From Mycolicibacterium alvei (GTDB taxonomy: Bacteria > Actinomycetota > Actinomycetes > Mycobacteriales > Mycobacteriaceae), in contig NZ_AP022565.1 of the NCBI RefSeq assembly GCF_010727325.1, positions 2,046,001-2,110,000 of the forward strand: 64,000 nt of DNA, written 5' to 3'. The notes under the pieces are model-generated. The model was not told the origin of the DNA, made no database searches, and saw only the letters and a list, made by a program, of their open reading frames with translations. Positions 26,979-40,995 of the stretch are shown here, piece by piece. A program made the translations under genes and the position numbers. Position 1 is the stretch's first letter. Each line of letters begins with the position of its first letter.

Positions 26979-28529
26979 ATGACCACCACCGAACGGACCG
27001 ACCTTCCCACTGCAGAGGAGCTGCGCCGGCGGGTGCGGCTGGCCCTCGAAGCCATCGGGGCACGGGCCGACCTGGCTGACCCGACCGCCCCAGGCGGCGG
27101 CCTGCACTCGAGCACCCCGATCAGCGGGGACGTGTTGTTCACCCTGACCGAGCACAGTGTTGAGCAGGTCGATACCGCGATCGGCGATGCCGCACAAGCC
27201 TTCTCAACCTGGCGCACGACCCCGGCACCGGTGCGCGGCGCTTTGGTGGCACGCCTTGGCGAGTTGCTCGTCGAGCACAAGGTTGAGCTGGCGACGTTGG
27301 TGACGGTGGAGGCAGGCAAGATCACCTCCGAGGCACTGGGCGAGGTGCAGGAGATGATCGACATCTGTCAGTTCGCCGTCGGCCTGTCACGCCAGTTGTA
27401 TGGCCGCACCATCGCTTCCGAACGCCCCGGGCACCGACTGATGGAGACATGGCACCCGTTGGGCGTCGTCGGCGTGATCACCGCATTCAACTTTCCGGTT
27501 GCGGTGTGGGCGTGGAACACCGCGATCGCACTGGTGTGCGGCGACACCGTGGTGTGGAAACCGTCTGAGCTGACACCACTGACCGCGATCGCGTGTCAGG
27601 CGCTGATCGAGCGCGCCGCATCTGACGTCGGTGCGCCGACGGAAGTGAGCCGGCTCGTCCTGGGAGGGCGCGAGCTGGGTGAGCGACTCGTCGACGATGA
27701 GCGGGTGGCGCTGCTCAGCGCGACCGGTTCGGTGCGGATGGGCCAGCAGGTGGGCCCGCGCGTTGCCGCCCGGTTCGGCAAGGTGCTGCTCGAGTTGGGT
27801 GGCAACAACGCCGCAATCGTGACACCGTCGGCCGATCTGGATCTCGCGGTGCGAGCCATCGTGTTCTCGGCCGCGGGGACCGCGGGGCAGCGGTGCACCA
27901 CGCTGCGCCGCCTGATCGTGCACTCCTCTGTCGCCGACGACCTGGTCTCCCGGATCGTCGCGGCCTATGGAAGCCTGCCCATCGGTGACCCCAGCGTGGA
28001 CGGAACCCTCGTCGGCCCGCTCATTCACACCCGCGCCTACCGGGACATGGTCGGGGCGCTCGAGCAGGCCCGCGTCGACGGCGGCGAGGTGTTCGGCGGG
28101 CAGCGTCACGATCTGGGTGACGAGGGTGCGTTCTACATCGCCCCCGCGGTGGTGCGGATGCCCGCGCAGACCGCCGTCGTGCACACCGAGACCTTCGCCC
28201 CGATCCTCTATGTGCTGACCTACGACGAGATCGACGATGCGATTGCACTGAACAACGCGGTACCACAGGGCCTTTCGTCGGCGATCTTCACCACCGACGT
28301 GCGGGAGGCCGAGCGGTTCATGGCCGCCGACGGATCCGACTGCGGTATCGCCAACGTCAACATCGGAACCTCGGGCGCCGAGATCGGCGGCGCGTTCGGC
28401 GGCGAGAAGCACACCGGCGGTGGCCGCGAGTCGGGCTCGGATGCCTGGAAGGCGTACATGCGGCGCGCGACCAACACGGTCAACTACTCCTCGGAGCTGC
28501 CGCTGGCTCAGGGCGTGCATTTCGGGTAA
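26979..28529 (+). CDS. pcd: Piperideine-6-carboxylate (aminoadipate-semialdehyde) dehydrogenase
   Basis: 516 residues of the aldehyde dehydrogenase family: FNFPVAVWAWNTAIALVCG (cofactor entry), the catalytic glutamate in LLELGGNNAAI, the nucleophile in FSAAGTAGQRCTTLRRL, and ETFAPILYV. With Lat it converts lysine to 2-aminoadipate. The ATG at 26979 follows AAAGG. It is divergent from lrpA. The SDR gene behind it begins 19 bases after its stop, so it may be in the same transcript. Confidence 0.93.
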   Translation: MTTTERTDLPTAEELRRRVRLALEAIGARADLADPTAPGGGLHSSTPISGDVLFTLTEHSVEQVDTAIGDAAQAFSTWRTTPAPVRGALVARLGELLVEHKVELATLVTVEAGKITSEALGEVQEMIDICQFAVGLSRQLYGRTIASERPGHRLMETWHPLGVVGVITAFNFPVAVWAWNTAIALVCGDTVVWKPSELTPLTAIACQALIERAASDVGAPTEVSRLVLGGRELGERLVDDERVALLSATGSVRMGQQVGPRVAARFGKVLLELGGNNAAIVTPSADLDLAVRAIVFSAAGTAGQRCTTLRRLIVHSSVADDLVSRIVAAYGSLPIGDPSVDGTLVGPLIHTRAYRDMVGALEQARVDGGEVFGGQRHDLGDEGAFYIAPAVVRMPAQTAVVHTETFAPILYVLTYDEIDDAIALNNAVPQGLSSAIFTTDVREAERFMAADGSDCGIANVNIGTSGAEIGGAFGGEKHTGGGRESGSDAWKAYMRRATNTVNYSSELPLAQGVHFG

Positions 28530-28548
28530 CCGGCTGTAAGGATGAGTC

Positions 28549-29352
28549 GTGCAGATTGAGAACTCGGTGGCGGTCATCACCGGTGCGGGATCGGGAATCG
28601 GCCGTGCCTTGGCCGCAGCGTTCGCGGTAGCGGGCGCCCGGGTGATCGCCACCGACCTCGATGCCGAGTCGGCCGAACACACCGCCGAAAAGATCCGCGC
28701 GACTGGGGGGAAGGCCCTCGGTGTCCAGGCCGACGCCTGTTCTACCGCCGACATCGAGGCGCTGACCACCACCGAGTTCGGCCCGGTCGACATCTACGTC
28801 GCCAACGCCGGAATCATCGGCGCACCGGGTCTCGGCACCGACGAGGACTGGGATTCGATCCTGGACGTCAATCTGCGCTCCCACGTCCGGACGGCGCAAG
28901 TGCTTGTCCCGCAGTGGTTGTCGCGTGGCGGCGGGTATTTCGTGTCGGTCGCCTCGGCGGCCGGTCTGCTGTCCCAGATCGGGGCGGCCGGATATGCCGT
29001 CACCAAGCACGCGGCGGTCGGGTTCGCCGAATGGCTGGCGATCACCTACGGCGATGACGGTGTCGGCGTCAGCTGTGTGTGTCCGTTGGGGGTGGACACC
29101 CCGTTACTCGATGCGGTGCGTACATCGGCGGATCCGGATTCCGCGGCCGGCGCCGCGTCGATCGTGCAGTCCGGTGAGGTGATCAGTCCCCAGGATGTCG
29201 CGGCGGCCACGGTCGCGGCGGTGCAGTCGGACAGTTTTCTCGTGCTACCGCACCCCCAGGTGCTCGACATGTACCGCCACAAAGGGTCCGATTACGGCCG
29301 GTGGATCGCGGGGATGCGCCGCTACCAGCGGTCACTGCGTGCCGGCCGATGA
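28549..29352 (+). CDS. Short-chain dehydrogenase/reductase
   Basis: 267 residues from a GTG. Classical SDR features: TGAGSGIGRALA (TGxxxGxG, about 11-22), an ATDLDAES acidic end of beta-2 favouring NAD(H), VANAGIIG (NAG), and Ser with YAVTK (YxxxK, about 148-152). Substrate unknown. It lies 19 bases after pcd, where M. tuberculosis has no SDR, so it is an accessory gene riding in the lysine operon. The 3' end overlaps the convergent lipase-maturation-factor-like gene by 21 bases. Confidence 0.88.
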   Translation: MQIENSVAVITGAGSGIGRALAAAFAVAGARVIATDLDAESAEHTAEKIRATGGKALGVQADACSTADIEALTTTEFGPVDIYVANAGIIGAPGLGTDEDWDSILDVNLRSHVRTAQVLVPQWLSRGGGYFVSVASAAGLLSQIGAAGYAVTKHAAVGFAEWLAITYGDDGVGVSCVCPLGVDTPLLDAVRTSADPDSAAGAASIVQSGEVISPQDVAAATVAAVQSDSFLVLPHPQVLDMYRHKGSDYGRWIAGMRRYQRSLRAGR

Positions 29353-30780
29353 GCGCCCGGAAGGCAGCGACTGCGGCGGGACGTACACGCCCAGTGAGAT
29401 TCGGTGCCACCAGACGTGATCGCGGCGCAGTTCGGTCCAGGTGCTGAACTCGTACCGGTACAACTTCGCCCGCACATATCGTGGCGGCGCATCCGGGAAT
29501 GGATTGTGGCGCAGTAGCTTCAGTGTGTCTCGGTCGTTCTCCAGTAGCCGGGTCAGCAGCATGCGCAGCCAGCCCTGGGCATACGCCGGCGATATGGCCG
29601 CGAACCACATCAGCCAGTCCAGCCGCAAGTGATACGGCGCGCACTGCCTCGGCCACCGACGGACATCGCCGGGTTTGCCCTTGAACTCGTATTCCTTCCA
29701 CACGGTGTGCTCACCCAAGCTGGTGCCCGAGGTCCCCTCCAACACCACCTCGTCACGGGTGCGACCGACGGTGCCGAATGCACCGTAGGAATTCACCAGG
29801 TGATACCGGTTGTACGAGGCGTTCATCCGCTGCCGCCTGGAGATGAGGTTGCGCACCGGCCAGTAGCTCAGGCACGCCACCGCTACCGTGAACCCGACCA
29901 CCACGACGGCGAACCACACTGGGGTCTGACCGAATTGGTGTTCAGGTAGCGGAATCAGCACCGCGGCGCCGGAGTCCGAGAATGCGCTGAACGCCAGGAC
30001 GATGGTGATCCAGTTGAGCCAGGCGAAGTTGCCCGATGCCACCAGCCACAGCTGGGTGATCATCACGACGATCGCGGCCCCGCTGGCCACCGGCTGCGGG
30101 GCGAACAGCGCAAACGGCACCACGAGTTGGGCAAAGTGGTTGCCCGCCACCTCGATTCGGTGCAGCGGCTTGGGCAGATGGTGGAAGAACCAGCTCAGCG
30201 GGCCGGGCATCGGTTGAGTCTCGTGGTGGTAGTACAGGCAGGTCAGGTTGCGCCAGCACCGGTCACCGCGCAGTTTGATCAGCCCCGCGCCGAACTCGAC
30301 TCGGAACAGCAACCAGCGGGCCAGCCACAGCACCAGCAGCGGGGGGCCGATGTCGTCGTTGCCCAGGAAGGTGACCAGGAATCCGGCTTCCAGCAGCAGA
30401 GATTCCCACCCGAACGAATACCACGCCTGGCCCACGTTGACGATCGAAAGGTACAGCGCCCACACGAGCAGCCAGATCAGCATTGCGGCCCACAGCGGCA
30501 CCACGTCTCCGAAGCCGGCGAGCAGTGCCCCGGAGAGCACCGCCCCGGCTACGCACACCGCGGCGAAGAAGCGGTCCGAATAGTGGAGCTGAAACACACT
30601 GGGAGCGCTGCGGAATGAGTTGACGGACAGGAACCGGGGTATCGGCAGCAGACCGCGCTCACCGAGGAGCCCGCGGAACTGCCGGGCCGCCACGATGAAC
30701 GCGATCAGGTAGATCGCGGCGGTCCCCCGCTGCAACACCTGTCGGGCCAACCAATATTCGTCTGCGTTGAACCATTCCAT
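29332..30780 (-). CDS. Lipase maturation factor-like membrane protein
   Basis: 482 residues with about 8 to 10 transmembrane helices in the first two thirds and a soluble C-terminal domain. Typical LMF segments are LSIVNVGQAWYSFGWESLLLEAGFL, RWLLFRVEFGAGLIKLRGDRCWRNLTCLYYHHETQPMPGPLSW, and WKEYEFKGKPGDVRRWPRQCAPYHLRLDWLMWFAA. In vertebrates LMF1 helps lipases fold in the ER; the bacterial role is unknown. The first ATG (MEWFNADEYW) is the natural start. Neighbouring genes (P450, SDR) do not point to a defined pathway. Confidence 0.82.
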   Translation of the reverse strand: MEWFNADEYWLARQVLQRGTAAIYLIAFIVAARQFRGLLGERGLLPIPRFLSVNSFRSAPSVFQLHYSDRFFAAVCVAGAVLSGALLAGFGDVVPLWAAMLIWLLVWALYLSIVNVGQAWYSFGWESLLLEAGFLVTFLGNDDIGPPLLVLWLARWLLFRVEFGAGLIKLRGDRCWRNLTCLYYHHETQPMPGPLSWFFHHLPKPLHRIEVAGNHFAQLVVPFALFAPQPVASGAAIVVMITQLWLVASGNFAWLNWITIVLAFSAFSDSGAAVLIPLPEHQFGQTPVWFAVVVVGFTVAVACLSYWPVRNLISRRQRMNASYNRYHLVNSYGAFGTVGRTRDEVVLEGTSGTSLGEHTVWKEYEFKGKPGDVRRWPRQCAPYHLRLDWLMWFAAISPAYAQGWLRMLLTRLLENDRDTLKLLRHNPFPDAPPRYVRAKLYRYEFSTWTELRRDHVWWHRISLGVYVPPQSLPSGRSSAGTQ

Positions 30781-30859
30781 GCGCGGACCTGCCGACGTTG
30801 CGGGTCTGTCCTCGAAAACGGTACCCCGAATCGGGGCATTTCATAGGCGGTACGGACGG

Positions 30860-32251
30860 CTACCGTCGCCGCAATCCCAGCCGGAAGCCGGACGGCATCA
30901 CGGTCAGGCGCTCCTGTACCTGCAACCGGTAGTCCGGATCGGCGATCAGATCGTAGCGGCGGATCAGCACCGCCAACATCAGCACGGCTTCGTGGAGTGC
31001 GAACTGTCTTCCGATGCAGGATCTTTCGCCGGTACCGAACGGCTTGTACAGGCCACCGGGGCGCGTCCGCATCTGCTCGGGCGTGAACCGGTCCGGCTCG
31101 AATGCCTCCGGGTCGTGACCCCATCGGGGGTCACGGTGCAGGGTCGAGGTCAGGGCCAGCGCCCAGTCGCCCTTGCGCATCGGGTGAATTCCGGCCAGCA
31201 CGGTGTCCTGGCGGGCAGCCCGGTAGTAGGCCGGCACGGTCGGCTGCAACCGCAGCGACTCGTCGAGAATCCGCCGGACATACCGCAGTTTGGCGATCTT
31301 CTCGAATTCGGGCCGCTGATCGTCGCCCCACACCTGTTCGACCTCGTCGCGGGCCCGGGCGAACACCTCTGGGTGTTGCGACAGGAAGTACAGCGCAAAT
31401 GACAGTGCACCGGAAGTGGTTTCATGTCCGGCGATCAGAAAATTGATCAGCTGACAGCGGATGTTGGCGGCATCGAGATCGGACTCCAGCATGATCTGCA
31501 GCAGATCGTCATGGGCGCTCGATCCCTGTGCCCGCCGCGCCGAGACGATGTCGTCGGCCAGCCCGCGCAGGTAGCGCGCGTCGCGGCGGAGCCTGCCCTC
31601 GTAGGTCCGGAAAAAGAAGGCGGGCAGGAAGGTTTCGCGCAACACGCCGAGGCGGTCGGCGCTCCTCAACGCCGACACCATGTGGGCGATGAACGGGTGC
31701 ACCGTGTCGCTCTGGAAACACCGGAACGAATACCCGGCCGTGCACCGGCCGATGGTCTCCAGGGTTACCCGGGTGGTGTCGGCCGAGACGTCGACGGTGT
31801 CCCCCCGATCGGCTTTCCGGTCCCAATCGCCGGTCAGCTCATCGGCGACGTCGAACATCACCGCGTGGTAGCGGCGCATCGCGGCCTGGCTGAACGCGGG
31901 CATCAGCAGCTGATGGGCCGTGTGCCAGTTCGGTTCGTCGTTGTAGGCGGTGAACAGCCCGTCGCCGGCCACGATCCGCAGGGCCTCGATATCGGGGCCC
32001 ACGTGCTTACCGAAGCGGGTTTCGTCGTTCAGATCATTGACCGCGTCGGCGCCGGTGACCACCACGTAGCGCGCGCCCAGGAAGCGGAATTCACAGATCG
32101 GGCCGAGCTCGGCCATGCCCAGCGCGTTCTGCATCGAGGAGTCGGGCTGTAGACCGAAGATGTCACCGAGCAGGGGCACTCGCCGCGGCGGGTGCGGCAG
32201 TTTCGGATACTTGGCGCCTTCAGGTGAGGTCCGCGTGCCCACGAAGGTCAT
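30860..32251 (-). CDS. Cytochrome P450, CYP102-like heme domain without reductase
   Basis: 463 residues. P450 signatures: LINFLIAGHETTSGAL (I-helix AGxET), DESLRLQPTVPAYYR (ExxR), and the heme loop KPFGTGERSCIGRQFALHE with the thiolate cysteine. The overall sequence resembles the heme domain of self-sufficient fatty acid hydroxylases (CYP102), but no flavin reductase follows. External redox partners are therefore needed. It is divergent from a TetR gene, its likely regulator. A TTGACA -35 is overlapped by a palindromic ATACATGTGT. Confidence 0.88.
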   Translation of the reverse strand: MTFVGTRTSPEGAKYPKLPHPPRRVPLLGDIFGLQPDSSMQNALGMAELGPICEFRFLGARYVVVTGADAVNDLNDETRFGKHVGPDIEALRIVAGDGLFTAYNDEPNWHTAHQLLMPAFSQAAMRRYHAVMFDVADELTGDWDRKADRGDTVDVSADTTRVTLETIGRCTAGYSFRCFQSDTVHPFIAHMVSALRSADRLGVLRETFLPAFFFRTYEGRLRRDARYLRGLADDIVSARRAQGSSAHDDLLQIMLESDLDAANIRCQLINFLIAGHETTSGALSFALYFLSQHPEVFARARDEVEQVWGDDQRPEFEKIAKLRYVRRILDESLRLQPTVPAYYRAARQDTVLAGIHPMRKGDWALALTSTLHRDPRWGHDPEAFEPDRFTPEQMRTRPGGLYKPFGTGERSCIGRQFALHEAVLMLAVLIRRYDLIADPDYRLQVQERLTVMPSGFRLGLRRR

Positions 32252-32258
32252 GACACCA

Positions 32259-32287
32259 AAGATTCCTCGTTGTTATACATGTGTCAA
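32259..32287 (-). promoter_or_regulatory. P450 promoter with TetR-type operator
   Basis: Minus strand: a perfect TTGACA (complement of 32282-32287), 17 bases, AATCTT (32264 to 32259). An imperfect palindrome ATACATGTGT (32275-32284) covers the -35 and the spacer, a fitting operator for the divergent TetR gene. Confidence 0.5.
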
Positions 32288-32305
32288 GTAAGGCTCCTTT
32301 CGCGC

Positions 32306-32311
32306 TACGCT
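32306..32311 (+). promoter_or_regulatory. -10 element giving a leaderless tetR transcript
   Basis: TACGCT stands exactly 6 bases before the GTG at 32318, the same hexamer and spacing as before sseA. No Shine-Dalgarno is seen. Confidence 0.5.
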
Positions 32312-32317
32312 CCACAC

Positions 32318-32971
32318 GTGGGAGCCGAGTCCAGACGCCGACTGTCCCCCGCCGACAGACGCAACGAACTGCTGGCGCTGGGAGCCGAGGTGTTCGGCCA
32401 GCGCCCCTACGACGAGGTCCGCATCGACGAGATCGCCGAGCGTGCCGGGGTGTCGCGCGCCCTGATGTATCACTACTTCCCCGACAAGCGGGCCTTCTTC
32501 GGTGCCGTGGTGCGCGCCGAGGGCGAGCGCCTGTTCGAGGCCACCAGCACCACCGGCGAGCCGGGTCAAAGCCTTTTCGGACAGCTGCGCGACGGCGTTC
32601 TCGCCTACCTGCGCTACGACGAGGAACATCCGCACGGCGCCTGGGCGGCCTACATGGGACTGGGCCGCACCGACCCGGTACTGCGCGGCGAAGACGACGT
32701 CGACAACGACCGCCAGGCCGACCGGATCATGGGTCGGATCGGCGACGCCGTATCCGAGCCCCTGGATGCGACGGTCGAGCGCGATCTGCGGGCTACCGTC
32801 TACGGCTGGCTGGCCCTGACCTTCGAGATGTGCCGGCAACGGCTCAAGGACCCCTCGATCGACGCGGGTTTCGTCGCCGACAGTTGCGCACACGCGCTGC
32901 TCGACGCCATCGGCCGAGTGCCCGGACTGCCCGACGAACTGGCCGGTGCGGCCGGTCCCGAACACCGCTGA
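32318..32971 (+). CDS. TetR-family regulator (Rv3295-like)
   Basis: 217 residues from the GTG at 32318. N-terminal HTH: LLALGAEVFGQRPYDEVRIDEIAERAGVSRALMYHYFPDKRAFF. The C-terminal ligand domain is helical and unassigned. Its place between lat/pcd and lhr equals Rv3295. The divergent P450 gene, 66 bases away, is its probable target. The next gene, lhr, begins 37 bases after its stop. Confidence 0.87.
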   Translation: MGAESRRRLSPADRRNELLALGAEVFGQRPYDEVRIDEIAERAGVSRALMYHYFPDKRAFFGAVVRAEGERLFEATSTTGEPGQSLFGQLRDGVLAYLRYDEEHPHGAWAAYMGLGRTDPVLRGEDDVDNDRQADRIMGRIGDAVSEPLDATVERDLRATVYGWLALTFEMCRQRLKDPSIDAGFVADSCAHALLDAIGRVPGLPDELAGAAGPEHR

Positions 32972-33007
32972 AACCCGGTTGTCGGTGTGTCGCGGCAAGA
33001 TGGCTAG

Positions 33008-37552
<4,545 letters not shown>

Positions 37553-37563
37553 GTTCGGACGCC

Positions 37564-38316
37564 ATGCCCGAAGGTGACACCGTCTTCCACACCGCCACCG
37601 CGTTGCGCGATGCGCTGGCGGGTAAGACGTTGACCCGCTGCGATATCAGGGTGCCCCGCTACGCCACGGTCGACCTGACCGGGCAGGTGGTCGATGAAGT
37701 TCTCAGCCGAGGCAAGCACTTGTTCCTCCGCGTGGGCCGGGCCAGCATCCACGCCCATCTCAAGATGGAGGGCAGTTGGCGCATCGGCTGGTCCAGAGTC
37801 GCGGCCCACCGGATCCGGATCGTGCTGGAGACCGCCGATAGTCGGGCCACCGGGATCGACCTCGGCGTGCTCGAAGTGCTGGACCGCGACACCGACATGG
37901 CGGCGGTCGAGCATCTGGGCCCGGACCTGCTCGGCCCGGACTGGGAGCCCCGCACCGCGGCGGCCAATCTGGCCGCCGATCCGGACCGGCCCCTGGCGCC
38001 GACGCTGCTCGATCAGCGGGTGATGGCCGGTGTCGGCAATGTGTACTGCAATGAACTGTGTTTCGTGTTCGGGCGGCTACCTACCTCCCCGGTGAGCTCA
38101 CTGACCGACCCCCTACGTGTCGCACAACGCGCCCGGGATATGCTGTGGCTCAACCGGTCCCGCTGGAACCGCACCACCACCGGTGATACCCGGCACGGAC
38201 GGCAACTGTGGGTGTACGGCCGCGCCGGTGAACCCTGCCGCCGCTGCGGGACTCTGATCGAGACCGATGCCGGCGGTGACCGGGTGACCTACTGGTGTCC
38301 GGTGTGCCAGACCTGA
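37564..38316 (+). CDS. nei2: Endonuclease VIII/formamidopyrimidine-DNA glycosylase
   Basis: 250 residues. The N terminus MPEGD carries the catalytic Pro2 and Glu3 of Fpg/Nei enzymes. The middle has the helix-two-turn-helix ([20 protein letters not shown]), and the C-terminal zinc finger is CRRCG...WCPVCQ. It removes oxidised bases and cleaves at the resulting abasic site. Genes lhr and nei2 are adjacent as in M. tuberculosis (Rv3296-Rv3297). Confidence 0.93.
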   Translation: MPEGDTVFHTATALRDALAGKTLTRCDIRVPRYATVDLTGQVVDEVLSRGKHLFLRVGRASIHAHLKMEGSWRIGWSRVAAHRIRIVLETADSRATGIDLGVLEVLDRDTDMAAVEHLGPDLLGPDWEPRTAAANLAADPDRPLAPTLLDQRVMAGVGNVYCNELCFVFGRLPTSPVSSLTDPLRVAQRARDMLWLNRSRWNRTTTGDTRHGRQLWVYGRAGEPCRRCGTLIETDAGGDRVTYWCPVCQT

Positions 38317-38344
38317 TCCCGTCCCACTTGGCGAGCCCGCCCCG

Positions 38345-39184
38345 CTACGGGGTACGCGGCACGCCGGCAATCTTTGCGATGATGCGATCACGCAGCGCTA
38401 CCGGGATATTCGTCATGAGCGACAACTGAAACTTGCTTGCGAGTCCGACCAGGTACCGAGCTCGGGGCCGACGCGCGGTGAGCGCCTTCTCGACCACCGC
38501 GACCACGTTGGAAGTCGGCACCGCCATCTTCTTCGACATCGGAACGAACTTTTTCATCCCGGCAATGTGCTTGTCGTACAAGGCGCGATGCTCTGCCGAC
38601 ATCGCGGTTTCCAGCTCCACCACCATGTCGTCGGCGGTGCGCCACATGTCGGTGTCGGTCTGCGCCGGCTCCACCACAGCCACCCGCACACCCCACGGGC
38701 GTACCTCCATCCGGAGTGCATCGGCACCTGCTTCCAAGGCGAATTTGGACGCCGCGTATGCCCCGAGTAGCGGTGAGGACAGTTGCCCGTTGACGCTGGA
38801 GATGAAGATCGCGCGGCCACGGGAAGCCCGCAACTTCGGCAGTACTGCATTGGTCACCGCAAATTGGCCGATCACGTTGACGTCCAGTTGCCTGCGCCAG
38901 TCCTCGGGGCTGAGCGTCTCGACCGGACCGGCTACCACGATGCCCGCGTTGTTCACCACTGCGTCGAGTCGCTGCGGGAGCGCAGCAGGCAAAGCCGCGA
39001 GATCGTCCGCGTTGGTGACGTCGAGAATCACCGAGGAGATGCGTTGCGGGTTGACCGCCGTCAATGCGGCCGCGTCGGACTGCGACCTGACTCCCGCGAT
39101 GACGTCCCACCCAGTAGCGGCCAGGTGCTCGACTATGGCCTTGCCGATTCCGCGACCTGCTCCGGTGACAAGAACTGAAGGCAT
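38345..39184 (-). CDS. Short-chain dehydrogenase/reductase
   Basis: 279 residues: VTGAGRGIGKAI (TGxxxGxG), VNNAGIV (NNAG), the catalytic Ser in FISSVNGQ, and YAASKFALE (YxxxK). The absence of an acidic residue after beta-2 (GVRSQSD with Arg) suggests NADP(H). The C-terminal extension (SKFQLSLMTNIPVALRDRIIAKIAG) resembles that of mycobacterial SDRs acting on lipids or ketones. Substrate unknown. Confidence 0.87.
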   Translation of the reverse strand: MPSVLVTGAGRGIGKAIVEHLAATGWDVIAGVRSQSDAAALTAVNPQRISSVILDVTNADDLAALPAALPQRLDAVVNNAGIVVAGPVETLSPEDWRRQLDVNVIGQFAVTNAVLPKLRASRGRAIFISSVNGQLSSPLLGAYAASKFALEAGADALRMEVRPWGVRVAVVEPAQTDTDMWRTADDMVVELETAMSAEHRALYDKHIAGMKKFVPMSKKMAVPTSNVVAVVEKALTARRPRARYLVGLASKFQLSLMTNIPVALRDRIIAKIAGVPRTP

Positions 39185-39220
39185 GACGTCAGAGTACGTC
39201 CAGTTAACTTTGATTACCTG

Positions 39221-39733
39221 CTAGTTCCGACGCCGGCCGGCAGCGGACAGTTCCTGAACCACCTCCTGCGCCACCCGTAGGCCCGACTCGATGGCACCCT
39301 CGATGTAACCCGGATGGTCACGGGCGGTTTCGGTTCCCGCCCAGTGAATATTGCCGACGGGCGCAGAGGGCAACGGAAGAAGGCCCTCCAGGAAACCCCC
39401 GATGGGCAGCGCCATATAACCGCCACCGACGTATTCGTCGGTCTGCCATGACTTCTCATGCCAGCTGACCGGTTGGAGCACCGGGTCAGGCCGAGTTCGT
39501 CGGCCAGAGTCGTGAGCCGGTGGTGGTCGTGGCCGATCCACTGACCGCCCAGGTCGACGGTCGATCCCAGTGCGGTGGTCTCGCTCATCGTCCGCCCGCC
39601 GATGCGGTCGGCGGCCTCCAGCACCATGCCGTCAACCCCCCGGGCGGTGCAGTTCGCGGGCTGCCGTCAGTCCGGAGATGCCTGCGCCGACCACTACCAC
39701 CGTGACGTCCGTTGCGCTGCCTGGCGCTGTCAT
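39221..39733 (-). pseudogene. Flavin monoamine oxidase remnant (frameshift plus large deletion)
   Basis: From the ATG at 39733 the frame encodes the FAD motif VTVVVVGAGISGLTAARELHR, then shifts in a run of six G (near 39640-39645); one G fewer would continue into MVLEAADRIGGRTMSE. This goes on to GQWIGHDHHRLTTLADELGLT and then, near 39470-39485 and in another frame, jumps to PVSWHEKSWQTDEYVGGGY, with the C-terminal FAD contact NIHWAGTETARDHPGYIEGAIESG. About 270-280 residues of the middle are missing against an ordinary amine oxidase. No active enzyme is possible. Confidence 0.8.
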
Positions 39734-39805
39734 GGGACGACCTCCCTCAACTGAGCGACAGCCTAGGAGAAAGTCAGACGACCGACCGAGTCAACGCCCC
39801 GAAAA

Positions 39806-40957
39806 TCAGCAGTTGACGAGTTCTGGCTCGCAGATCGACTGCTGAGTGGGTGCGGTTTCTTCGACCGCGGGTTGCTTCGCAGCGGCTTCGGACTCCTTGG
39901 GCTTTCCGCCCCACGGGAACGCCAGGCGCACGATCTTGCGCACCACGGACGCGAACTGCTGGTGGATCGGGCCCGAGTTGTAGGGCAGACCGTAGCGCTG
40001 GCAGATCTCCTTCACCTCGCCGGAGATCTCCGCGTAGCGATGCGCCGGAATGTCCGGGAACAGGTGGTGTTCGATCTGGAAGGACAGGTTGCCGCTGAAG
40101 ATGTGGAACCACTTGCCGCCACTCAGGTTTGCCGAACCGAGCAATTGGCGGAAGTACCACTGCCCACGGGTCTCGTTCTCGGTCTCCTCGATCGTGAACT
40201 CGTGGGTGCCCTCGGGGAAGTGCCCGCAGAAAATGATGGTGTACGACCACACGTTGCGCATCAGGTTGGCAGTCATGTTGCCCGCGAACACAAATGGCGC
40301 GAACGGTCCGGCCAGCAGCGGGAAGGCCACATAGTCCTTCACGGTCTGCTTGCGCACCTTGACCCACATCTCGCGCAGCGTGTCCTTCTTGTCGCGGAGC
40401 TTGATCTCACCGGTGCGGATGCGCTCGGTCTCCAACTCGTGCAACGCGACGCCGTACTGGAAGAACACCATCAGCAGGAACGCGTACAGCGGGTTACCCA
40501 GGTAGTACGGGCTCCACTTCTGGTCCTCGCTCATGCGCAGGACGCCGTAGCCGATGTCGCGGTCCATGTCGACGATGTTGGTGTAGGTGTGGTGCATGTA
40601 GTTGTGGGAGTGCCGCCACTGATTCGACGGGCAGGCCGAATCCCATTCGAAGTTCTGGCCGCGCAACGCCGGATCGCCCATCCAGTCGTACTGGCCGTGC
40701 ATGACGTTGTGGCCGATCTCCATGTTGTCGAGGATCTTCGACAGTCCCAGCATCACGGTCCCGACCGGCCACGCCGGCGGCAGGAACAGCAATGCACGGC
40801 CGCCGACCTCAAGCTTGCGCTGCAACTTGATGATGTCGCGGATATAGGTGGCGTCGCGCTCACCGAGGTCGGCGAGGGTGCGTTCACGGATGGAGTCGAG
40901 TTCGGCGCCGAGGGTCTCGAACTGCTCGGGGGTCAGGGTGACGGATCGTTGAGTCAT
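39806..40957 (-). CDS. desA3: DesA3-type acyl-CoA delta-9 desaturase
   Basis: 383 residues. Membrane desaturase histidine boxes: GHNVMHGQ (about 82-89), WRHSHNYMHHTYTN (about 113-126), and FQIEHHLFPDIPAHRYAEI (about 308-326). Transmembrane helices surround them. DesA3 (Rv3229c) converts stearoyl-CoA to oleoyl-CoA, receiving electrons from the oxidoreductase Rv3230c. The matching reductase gene is 38 bases upstream here. The start follows a weak ribosome site. Confidence 0.9.
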   Translation of the reverse strand: MTQRSVTLTPEQFETLGAELDSIRERTLADLGERDATYIRDIIKLQRKLEVGGRALLFLPPAWPVGTVMLGLSKILDNMEIGHNVMHGQYDWMGDPALRGQNFEWDSACPSNQWRHSHNYMHHTYTNIVDMDRDIGYGVLRMSEDQKWSPYYLGNPLYAFLLMVFFQYGVALHELETERIRTGEIKLRDKKDTLREMWVKVRKQTVKDYVAFPLLAGPFAPFVFAGNMTANLMRNVWSYTIIFCGHFPEGTHEFTIEETENETRGQWYFRQLLGSANLSGGKWFHIFSGNLSFQIEHHLFPDIPAHRYAEISGEVKEICQRYGLPYNSGPIHQQFASVVRKIVRLAFPWGGKPKESEAAAKQPAVEETAPTQQSICEPELVNC

Positions 40958-40995
40958 GGTGTGTCCTTTGTTCGAAAAAGGCTGGGAATAGGTGT

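Noticed and set aside
27387..28793. 468-codon minus-strand open frame opposite pcd and the SDR
   Set aside because: Shadow of two well-identified plus-strand genes; it crosses their boundary without any motif.
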